From: CAINFV01 sp964409235
GTDB taxonomy: Bacteria; Chlamydiota; Chlamydiia; Chlamydiales; FEN-1388
Assembly (NCBI GenBank): GCA_964409235.1
Contig: CAYPCN010000026.1
Span: 1-12,569 of the forward strand
Direction of reading: 5' to 3'
Length of the DNA: 12,569 bases
Shown here piece by piece: positions 7,504 through 12,569 of the stretch. Numbering within the stretch: position 1 is the first letter of the stretch; the number at the start of each line of letters is the position of its first letter. The translations under genes and the position numbers were made by a program. The notes beneath the pieces are model-generated. The model worked only from the letters and a program-made list of their open reading frames with translations. It searched no databases and was not told where the DNA came from.

Positions 7504-7836
7504 ATGAACCACAGAGCGTTAGACCTAGCGTTTACTGTAGAGCCGTCTCTTCCACGATCGATTTTTTCGGTCCTGGCGTTCACTGTTATCGCTCTTGGTG
7601 TCTATGCCTATGCCTCGTATGAATTGCATCAAGAAGCGCATCCACTCGCTGTCAAATGCCATGACCTCGAAACCAAAGTGCAGGCAACGCGGCGAACAAC
7701 GAAAGAACTCTCAGGGGTAGTAGCAAGCTTCTCAGACCCCGCTGCCGACGAATATGCCCTGATCACAGAGCTAGGAAGAATCCCCGTGGGAAGCCGAAAA
7801 GTGGTATTCACGCAACCTCGGACTGCTTCGCCATGA
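7504..7836 (+). CDS. Small single-pass membrane protein, function unknown
   Basis: This 110-residue protein has a short cytoplasmic N-terminus, one membrane helix at about 19-38 (SIFSVLAFTVIALGVYAYA), a possible short coiled coil at about 46-72, and a C-terminal segment DEYALITELGRIPVGSRK that looks conserved. The layout resembles FtsL/DivIC-type bitopic proteins, but I see no motif that proves such a role. The ATG lacks a clear ribosome binding site. It begins 16 nt after dcd, so translation may depend on upstream ribosomes. Its TGA overlaps the ATG of the next gene (ATGA), suggesting coupled expression with the CNNM pair. Confidence 0.7.
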   Translation: MNHRALDLAFTVEPSLPRSIFSVLAFTVIALGVYAYASYELHQEAHPLAVKCHDLETKVQATRRTTKELSGVVASFSDPAADEYALITELGRIPVGSRKVVFTQPRTASP

Positions 7837-9116
7837 TCGAACTATGGTTGCAAATCGGGGTGCTGTGCGTCCTGACCTTGTGTGCCGGTTTTTCATCGGC
7901 TGCGGAAACCGCCTTTTTCTCTCTTCCTATTGGGCGAGTCCGCCAATGGCGCACCAGCGACGACAGAAACCGCCGCTTAGTATCAGGCCTTCTTGCCCAT
8001 TCTCGGCATCTTCTCGTCCTTATCTTCATGATCAACACCATTTTCAATGTTCTCATTCAAAACGTCGCGTCAGATATGGCGGATCTTCATGATGGCGGCT
8101 ACCTGGAAAAAGTGGGCATCCCCCTCTTTCTTATTCTCGTCTTCGGGGAGTTTCTTCCAAAATATCTTGGGATGCTCTCTTCAGAAGCACTCGCCATCAA
8201 ATCAGCTCCCTTCTTCACAGTGTTAGGAAGGATTACGGCACCTCTTCAACGTATCATCACTGCCTCTGCAGAAACGCTCTCGAGAATATTTTTCTTCTTT
8301 TTAAAGCCAGAGCCTCCTTTTACCCCCAAAGAACTTGAAGGCATCATTGAGACCTGCGAGACGCAAGGCGTTCTCTCACCCGAAGAGTCCTCGTTGATCC
8401 GATATTCGTTAGAATTTGAAGAGAAAGAGGCCCGCGAACTCATGACACCGCGCTCGGAAATGCCAGCCATCAAGCGATCTCTGCTTACGAAAGAAGCCGT
8501 TATCCATGCTATGCGTGCTTCGGATCGCAGCTCTGTCCTTGTCATCGATGAGACGATAGATAATCCTATAGGGGCGATTGGAACCCACGAAGCCCTTCTG
8601 CTCCAAGCTGGCGATATCAGCGCCATGTTTGCTTCTACCGCCCAGCAGCTCTTTTTTGTTCCGGAGACCATGTCGGCAAGAGCCCTGCTCCAAGAGTTTT
8701 CAGAACGCCGCGCTTCTATGGCCTGTGTCATTGATGAGCATGGTACCATTGCCGGCTTTATCGAGTCGTCCGAGATCGCAAAACAGCTCTTAGGATTCCC
8801 CCAAAAGAAGTCTGGAATCCTCCCGTCTACATCTCGCATGAAGAATAAGTCCATTATTGTCCCTGGTAACACGCCTATCGACACCATCAACGCCCTTTTT
8901 GGTGCCTCACTTGCCAGCAAGTACCATTCCGCCACTATTGGAGGCTGGTTGGTAGAGATGCTCGATGACATTCCCGCTATTGGAACGACATATAGTATCG
9001 ACATCCTTGTCTTTAGGGTGCTAGCTGCAGACGAGAAAACGGTCAAACAGCTGTTCATCCAGAAGAAAAACGGGAACAAGGCCCCTGCTTCTGCATATTT
9101 GGAGAAAGACCCGTGA
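7833..9116 (+). CDS. CNNM/CorC-type membrane protein with CBS domains (first paralogue)
   Basis: This 427-residue protein belongs to the DUF21-CBS-CorC_HlyC family, often labelled hemolysin or TlyC and now linked to magnesium or cobalt efflux. The DUF21 membrane domain (1 to about 175) shows FSSAAETAFFSL near the N-terminus and the family signature VFGEFLPKYLG. Two CBS motifs follow: LMTPRSEMPAI onward at about 200, and a second with ACVIDEHGTIAGFIE near 300. These bind adenine nucleotides in relatives. The C-terminal CorC_HlyC domain includes ATIGGWLVEMLDDIPAIG. The start codon overlaps the upstream TGA and the stop overlaps the next GTG by 4 nt. Transport rather than haemolysis is the better-supported role for the family. 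Confidence 0.88.
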   Translation: MIELWLQIGVLCVLTLCAGFSSAAETAFFSLPIGRVRQWRTSDDRNRRLVSGLLAHSRHLLVLIFMINTIFNVLIQNVASDMADLHDGGYLEKVGIPLFLILVFGEFLPKYLGMLSSEALAIKSAPFFTVLGRITAPLQRIITASAETLSRIFFFFLKPEPPFTPKELEGIIETCETQGVLSPEESSLIRYSLEFEEKEARELMTPRSEMPAIKRSLLTKEAVIHAMRASDRSSVLVIDETIDNPIGAIGTHEALLLQAGDISAMFASTAQQLFFVPETMSARALLQEFSERRASMACVIDEHGTIAGFIESSEIAKQLLGFPQKKSGILPSTSRMKNKSIIVPGNTPIDTINALFGASLASKYHSATIGGWLVEMLDDIPAIGTTYSIDILVFRVLAADEKTVKQLFIQKKNGNKAPASAYLEKDP

Positions 9117-10330
9117 GTCCTGAAGCTATATTTTGGGGCATTTCTTCCATCTTTTGGACGCTTGTCATGTCGTTCTATTCGATGCAAGAGATGGCGTGTA
9201 TCTCTTTTAACCGCCTCCGCCTAGAATTTGCCGTCCGCGAAGGACATCTTCGCGAGACGTGGATCAAGTCCATGCTTGACAATCCAACCGCACTTTTCGG
9301 GACGACGTTGATAGGCGTGAATGTCACGCTTGTCATTGGCTCTGAATCGATGCGCCGGTTGTTTGTCGCCCTCGATATCAATCCCAACCTTTCTCCGCTT
9401 ATCCAAGTCCCCTATGTATTGATCATCGGTGAGTTGATCCCGATGTTTGCCGCCAGACTCTTCCCCGAGTATATAGCGCGCTTGGGGATCCCTCTGCTGT
9501 GGTTGAGCAGCAAAGTTCTCGCTCCCATCGCCCTGATGTTCGACTATTTTTTCTCATTCGTGCGAAAAGCTCTTTTTGCGAAGGGTCTCGCCGATTCCCG
9601 CCCTCGTCTTCAGCGCGATGAACTTAAAGATCTCATCAGTGTGCAGACGCACGGATATATAGAACAGGGGACAGAACAGCTTGAGTCCATTGTCAGCTGG
9701 ATGTTCACTCTTCGAGAAAAACCAATTTCGCAGATGATGGTCAATCTCGAACAGATCCCCTCTGTACGCTCCTCGGCTCTCTGTGGTGTATCAAGAAGTG
9801 TGATCCAAAAAAAAGGCACAGAATTTGCGTTGTTGCGGAATCGACAATCACAGGTCATTGGATACATTCGTGCCATTGACCTCGTAGCCGCTCCTGATAG
9901 TGCCTCAGTAGGCTCTATGAGTAGAAGCGCCACCTTTGTCGGTGAGAATACCATGACAATCGACGTACTCTTTCGTTTGAAAAAGGAGCGCTCGACCCTT
10001 GCCTTTATTGTCGGCTCAGGGGGTCAGATCACGGGGTGTGTCTCACTTGACGACATTCTCGAAGAGCTCACGCGAGGGACGCGAAGAGAAAAAGCTCTCT
10101 TCCATGTCGAACGGAGGATTCCTGCGGACATGACCATCCATGAATTCATTCATAGATACCATCTTGTTCTGCCTGCCACGCGGGCCAAGACGTTTGGGGC
10201 TCTTGTCGAAGAGGTACTGGGCCACAAACCCTCAGCCAATGAGTCCATTCGCTTTGGTTCTTTGGAGCTTACGGTCAAAGAGGTCGGTCTTCTTGGCGCT
10301 AAAACGATTCTGGTAAAGACGGTCGAATAA
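9113..10330 (+). CDS. CNNM/CorC-type membrane protein with CBS domains (second paralogue)
   Basis: This 405-residue protein is a divergent paralogue of the preceding gene with the same plan: a DUF21 membrane domain (1 to about 180, with FYSMQEMACISFNRLRLE), a CBS pair (about 205-320, ending TGCVSLDDILEELTRG), and a C-terminal CorC_HlyC-like domain. The conserved GE-hydrophobic-PK signature of the membrane domain, intact in the first copy, reads GELIPMF here, so Lys is replaced by Met. Transport activity or ion preference may differ, or this copy may be the regulatory partner of a heteromer. GTG start, GTGA overlap with the previous stop, and a GGAGA ribosome binding site inside the previous gene. 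Confidence 0.85.
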   Translation: MSPEAIFWGISSIFWTLVMSFYSMQEMACISFNRLRLEFAVREGHLRETWIKSMLDNPTALFGTTLIGVNVTLVIGSESMRRLFVALDINPNLSPLIQVPYVLIIGELIPMFAARLFPEYIARLGIPLLWLSSKVLAPIALMFDYFFSFVRKALFAKGLADSRPRLQRDELKDLISVQTHGYIEQGTEQLESIVSWMFTLREKPISQMMVNLEQIPSVRSSALCGVSRSVIQKKGTEFALLRNRQSQVIGYIRAIDLVAAPDSASVGSMSRSATFVGENTMTIDVLFRLKKERSTLAFIVGSGGQITGCVSLDDILEELTRGTRREKALFHVERRIPADMTIHEFIHRYHLVLPATRAKTFGALVEEVLGHKPSANESIRFGSLELTVKEVGLLGAKTILVKTVE

Positions 10331-10357
10331 GCTTCTGCGGATATGCTGCCGAACAAA

Positions 10358-10373
10358 GCATGCAAGAGCATGC
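10358..10373. other. Short palindromic hairpin
   Basis: GCATGC, loop AAGA, GCATGC gives a 6-bp stem 27 nt after the CNNM stop. There is no T tract, so alone it is a weak terminator. It may protect the 3' end of the plus-strand message or act with the stronger hairpin just downstream. Confidence 0.3.
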
Positions 10374-10380
10374 CTGATGC

Positions 10381-10409
10381 GAAGAAAAGGGGCCCCAAAA
10401 CAGGCCCCC
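10381..10409 (-). terminator. Rho-independent terminator of the collagen-like gene
   Basis: On the minus strand, GGGGCC (10408-10403), loop TGTTTTGG, GGCCCC (10394-10389) is followed directly by TTTTCTTC. It lies 20 nt after the stop of the collagen-like gene. The stem could also slow plus-strand transcription from the CNNM operon, but only the minus strand has the T tract. Confidence 0.8.
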
Positions 10410-10428
10410 GATTGCATTAATCAAGTTG

Positions 10429-11364
10429 TTATTGAGACGGAAGATCGCTCACCTTGATCAACGACAAAGTTCCTCCTGTAGCAATAGGAGTCTCGACGAC
10501 GGGATAAGTCTGCTTAGTATCGATAATATTGAAGGAGTCCACATACAGGCCAGCACCCTCTGTTGAGCCATCAGGATCGGCCAAGTACAACATCAAAGAC
10601 ACTGTATCGCTCTCGTTCAAAGGCAGCGTACATTGCCCAAAGGCACTTATTAGCCGTCGATCTCCCTGTGTCACTCCATCAGCATTTCCGAGAGCACCTG
10701 TGACGTGCAATGGAGTGGCTCCATGATAAGTATAAGTATGGCTAGATCCATTAAAAACCCGTAAGAGAATCCACGCATATACACCAGCTGTCATTTTGGT
10801 CTCAAGGGCCGCAGAGATCCTGCCCACCAACCCATACTGAGCCAAGTATACGCCCGCGCCTCCTGGTTGTACTTCAAAACAGTGCTCAATTGAATCAAAG
10901 CGCAAAAAGCCCACCGTAGTATCTGGATATCCAGTACTAAGTGGAAGTTGCAGATAATCGGGATCTCCCCCCGTCAGCGACCAGTCCCCAAAACCATCCT
11001 GAGCTGCTCCAGCGATTAGGGGACATTCTCCCGTCGGCCCTGTTACCCCAGTAGGACCTGTCTGACCCGTTGGTCCTGTTACCCCAGTGGGCCCTGTCTG
11101 ACCCGTCGGCCCAATATCGCCTTGAGGGCCAACAGGGCCTGGTTTTCCTCGGTGACCTTTTGGACCACGCTTTCCTTTCTGCCCTTTTGACCCACTGTAG
11201 CCTCGGTGTCCTCTGTGACCACGATCTCCCTCTTCTCCCCTATGCCCTCGAGGACCACGAAACAAGCTCTTTTCGGCCATCCGCGAGTCATTGTCATTAC
11301 CGACAGTCGAATTAAAATTTTCAGTTACCCCCCCTTGTTGAAACGATTTGTGGTACGTCAGCAT
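10429..11364 (-). CDS. Collagen-like protein with Gly-X-Y repeats (likely the 3' part of a phase-shifted gene)
   Basis: The open frame (from ATG 11364, or TTG 11394, neither with a ribosome binding site) carries 26 uninterrupted Gly-X-Y triplets. The first 13 or so are charged (GPR GHR GEE GDR GHR), the later ones neutral and Thr-rich (GPT GQT GPT GVT). This should form a collagen triple helix. About 195 residues follow with features of a C1q/BclA-type trimeric beta sandwich (GAGVYLAQYGLVGRI, LPLNESDTVSLMLYL, VDSFNIID), which would nucleate the trimer. Comparable proteins are surface or adhesin molecules in Legionella, Bacillus and streptococci. This frame by itself has no signal peptide. One is encoded immediately upstream in another frame from 11419, and loss of one G in a G7 tract would join them into a 329-residue exported protein. 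An internal ATG at 11280 could give a cytosolic form. Confidence 0.85.
   Translation of the reverse strand: MLTYHKSFQQGGVTENFNSTVGNDNDSRMAEKSLFRGPRGHRGEEGDRGHRGHRGYSGSKGQKGKRGPKGHRGKPGPVGPQGDIGPTGQTGPTGVTGPTGQTGPTGVTGPTGECPLIAGAAQDGFGDWSLTGGDPDYLQLPLSTGYPDTTVGFLRFDSIEHCFEVQPGGAGVYLAQYGLVGRISAALETKMTAGVYAWILLRVFNGSSHTYTYHGATPLHVTGALGNADGVTQGDRRLISAFGQCTLPLNESDTVSLMLYLADPDGSTEGAGLYVDSFNIIDTKQTYPVVETPIATGGTLSLIKVSDLPSQ
11041..11112 (-). repeat. Two tandem 36-nt repeats inside the collagen-like region
   Basis: 11041-11076 and 11077-11112 are tandem copies with 4 mismatches. Each encodes GPTGQTGPTGVT, four Gly-X-Y triplets. Recombination or slippage here would change the length of the triple helix in frame. 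Confidence 0.9.
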
Positions 11365-11419
11365 ATAAACCCATAGTAAGCGACGATAGTGCAATCAATG
11401 CTATCTGCCATGGCAACAT
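11321..11419 (-). CDS. Signal peptide reading frame of the collagen-like gene, truncated after a G7 tract
   Basis: GGAGGGG (11429-11423) precedes ATG 11419, the best ribosome binding site in this region. The 32-codon frame encodes MLPWQIALIALSSLTMGLYA followed by DVPQIVSTRGGN and then TGA. It has a hydrophobic core and a plausible signal peptidase I site after LYA. The frame reaches its stop 3 nt after codon GGT at the end of the G tract. With six G instead of seven it reads AGG GGG GTA ACT GAA and enters the collagen-like frame without interruption. I therefore regard this as the true 5' end of the collagen-like gene rather than a separate gene. Confidence 0.7.
   Translation of the reverse strand: MLPWQIALIALSSLTMGLYADVPQIVSTRGGN
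11328..11334 (-). repeat. G7 homopolymer at the frame junction
   Basis: Seven G on the minus strand, exactly where the signal peptide frame and the collagen-like frame must meet. G6 (or G9) joins the frames; G7 separates them. The length is short for a contingency tract but is in the right place. Confidence 0.85.
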
Positions 11420-11422
11420 ACT

Positions 11423-11461
11423 CCCCTCCATACAATGATATTCTCACTGGTAACCAGACAA
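11423..11461 (-). promoter_or_regulatory. Possible promoter and ribosome binding site of the collagen-like gene
   Basis: On the minus strand TTGTCT (11461-11456) and TATCAT (11440-11435) are 15 nt apart, a short spacing, so the promoter call is weak. GGAGGGG (11429-11423) is a strong Shine-Dalgarno with GGAGG 5 nt from ATG 11419. A start site here would give a very short leader. Confidence 0.4.
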
Positions 11462-11474
11462 GCTTGCTTCTGAT

Positions 11475-11522
11475 CAAATCACAAAATCAAATTTTCTTAT
11501 ACCAAATCGCAAAATATTTTTT
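11475..11522. repeat. Pair of AT-rich near-repeats with palindromic cores
   Basis: CAAATCACAAAATCAAATTTT (11475-11495; first copy) and a similar 20-nt second copy at 11503-11522 are spaced 28 nt apart. Each contains an AAAAT/ATTTT inverted core. They lie 14-60 nt upstream of the possible promoter of the collagen-like gene, so they could be a paired operator or a curved-DNA element. No regulator is identified. Confidence 0.35.
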
Positions 11523-11676
11523 AGGCTGTTTAAAAGATAGATGCACACGAGCCCTCCCACGATATATGGTAGGAGAGGTCGTCAAGACTGAACGATTTCC
11601 GACAAACCCCATGGCCCTTGCGCTATTGGTGAGGAGGAAAGCCGAGTAGAAAACTTGACTGTTGAAAGCATTTTGA

Positions 11677-11698
11677 GAAACCGACCACCCGCGGTTCC
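11677..11698. other. Hairpin downstream of the TIKI-like gene
   Basis: GAAACCG (11677-11683) and CGGTTCC (11692-11698) form a 7-bp stem with one G-T pair around an 8-nt loop, about 75 nt after the stop of the minus-strand gene. No T tract follows on the minus strand, so a terminator role is doubtful. Confidence 0.3.
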
Positions 11699-11773
11699 TT
11701 CAGAGCTGGACTACAGTTATTGATGAGTACACATCGCCACTTTAAACACCAAGCATTGAAAGAGATATGAGCG

Positions 11774-12569
11774 CTACCGGTGGCGGGAGGGAGCTCTTGT
11801 AACGACGACGTCAAAATGGAAAGGCTGATCACCAGGCCCATGACGAACCCCATCATCAATGACTGTCACATCGCGTTGTATCCCAGGCTCACGGCCAGTC
11901 CGAACGTCTTGAATAAGAAGAGACGCACAGCCCGTCAAGTCCGCAAGACCGGGAATCCCATTACAGGTGGTGATATGGGTCCCGCCAGCAAAGACGAGGT
12001 ACTTTCCCGCGTTTTTATAGGCTTCTATGAGCTGTATCGCACGGAAATTCATGGCCATAACTCGCTGTTCCCGATGAACGCAGCCATCGCGTTTTGTCGT
12101 CCCAGCACTGTATGTGAGTTCAGTGTCCAAACATACGATCTTACTAATCCCTGCTGCTTTAGCAGCCATAACGACCTGTTTGAACCCACATTGCTGCTCC
12201 CTGATCAAAAACCCCGACGAAAGAGCATCGAGGTAGACAGACAACGCCTTTGGCATCGAGGATTCAGGAGGAGATGCCAGATAGCCATCGACTTCATCTT
12301 GAAGGCCGTCTGATGGAAGATGCTCCATAAACAACGTCTTCACACCATGAGCAACGAGCAAGGGGAAGTGTTCGCACAAAAACTCTTTAGAAGAAACATC
12401 GATGTGTCGTTCCCCACAACATATGCCTGGGTGATGTTCAAGACATTGTACCAAAAGCTGCTGTTCCGAAAAGTGCGGAGGCAATGGAAACGGCTCTCTT
12501 TTCGGCACCACCACCGTCTGAAAATATCTCCCCGCTTTCTCTAATAAAGCCGCGACGCGGGAATAAGAA
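11774..12569 (-). CDS. C-terminal part of an EreA/ChaN/TIKI-like fold protein, possible secreted effector (5' end outside window)
   Basis: The frame stays open from the right window edge to TAG at 11774, so at least 264 residues are visible and the start lies outside. A GTG at 12514 gives 246 residues but has no ribosome binding site, and the sequence before it (ALLEKAGRYF) reads as protein. Family-type motifs occur in order: GERHID with its His, then KTLFMEHLPSD with its Glu, LDTELTYSAGT, REQRVMAMN with Arg, and FAGGTHI with a second His. These match the spaced Glu/His pattern of the EreA/ChaN/TraB-TIKI superfamily (esterases, haem-binding proteins, metalloproteases). Proteins of this kind occur in large toxins and in presumed effectors of intracellular bacteria. 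The effector role is inference; the catalytic chemistry is unknown. It is on the same strand as the collagen-like gene, 354 nt away from that gene's start. Confidence 0.65.
   Translation of the reverse strand, partial: SYSRVAALLEKAGRYFQTVVVPKREPFPLPPHFSEQQLLVQCLEHHPGICCGERHIDVSSKEFLCEHFPLLVAHGVKTLFMEHLPSDGLQDEVDGYLASPPESSMPKALSVYLDALSSGFLIREQQCGFKQVVMAAKAAGISKIVCLDTELTYSAGTTKRDGCVHREQRVMAMNFRAIQLIEAYKNAGKYLVFAGGTHITTCNGIPGLADLTGCASLLIQDVRTGREPGIQRDVTVIDDGVRHGPGDQPFHFDVVVTRAPSRHR

Larger units (their letters stand above)
11430..11773. other. Gene-poor interval between the collagen-like gene and the TIKI-like gene
   Basis: About 345 nt with no convincing coding region on either strand. Plus-strand frames here are short, lack ribosome binding sites and resemble nothing I know. 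It holds the promoter region and AT-rich repeats of the collagen-like gene at its left end, and a hairpin near 11677-11698. Confidence 0.55.

Noticed and set aside
8246..9187. 313-codon open frame on the minus strand
   Set aside because: It lies wholly antisense to the first CNNM gene, has no ribosome binding site, and its product is Ser/Met-rich with no recognisable domain.
11041..11112. CRISPR-like repeats
   Set aside because: The two repeats are contiguous, have no spacers and encode collagen triplets in frame.
11389..11649. 86-codon plus-strand frame in the gene-poor interval
   Set aside because: No ribosome binding site, overlaps the signal peptide and promoter region of the minus-strand gene, and resembles no family.

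Overview
The window reads as a bacterial chromosome segment, most likely from a Chlamydiota (chlamydia-related, amoeba- or animal-associated) lineage. This placement is inference. It rests on the style of the Lon, Dcd and paired CNNM/CorC proteins, on a single-domain ADP-heptose synthase, and on a host-interaction flavour at the right end. No marker in the window settles the taxonomy.

Left part (1-5214): the SRP RNA gene (minus strand, 3' end cut by the window edge) and mazG (minus) lie divergent from lon (plus). lon is followed closely by the nucleotidyltransferase half of ADP-heptose synthase, whose 3' end overlaps by 88 nt the start of a GlpG-like rhomboid protease. Middle part (5215-6350): a membrane-anchored LysM gene with a perfect Shine-Dalgarno but an in-frame TGA at codon 50, a convergent tRNA-Leu(UAG), a hairpin and a set of nested inverted repeats. 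Next (6351-10330), all on the plus strand: a Nudix hydrolase, dCTP deaminase, a small single-pass membrane protein, and two tandem CNNM/CorC-type CBS-domain membrane proteins. The last three are chained by 4-nt start/stop overlaps. MazG, the Nudix protein and Dcd are all nucleotide-pool enzymes.

Right part (10331-12569): an accessory-looking region, all genes on the minus strand. It holds a collagen-like protein (26 Gly-X-Y triplets plus a probable C1q/BclA-type C-terminal domain) ending at a good rho-independent terminator, then about 350 nt without a gene, then the C-terminal part of a protein of the EreA/ChaN/TIKI-like fold that runs off the right edge.

The most notable observation is at the collagen gene. 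A strong ribosome binding site and ATG at 11419 open a short frame encoding a textbook signal peptide, which hits a stop just after a run of seven G. Losing one G would join this signal peptide directly to the collagen-like frame and give a 329-residue exported protein. As sequenced the gene is OFF or depends on slippage. This is the expected layout of a phase-variable surface protein. It could also be recent decay or a homopolymer sequencing error, and resequencing the tract would tell.
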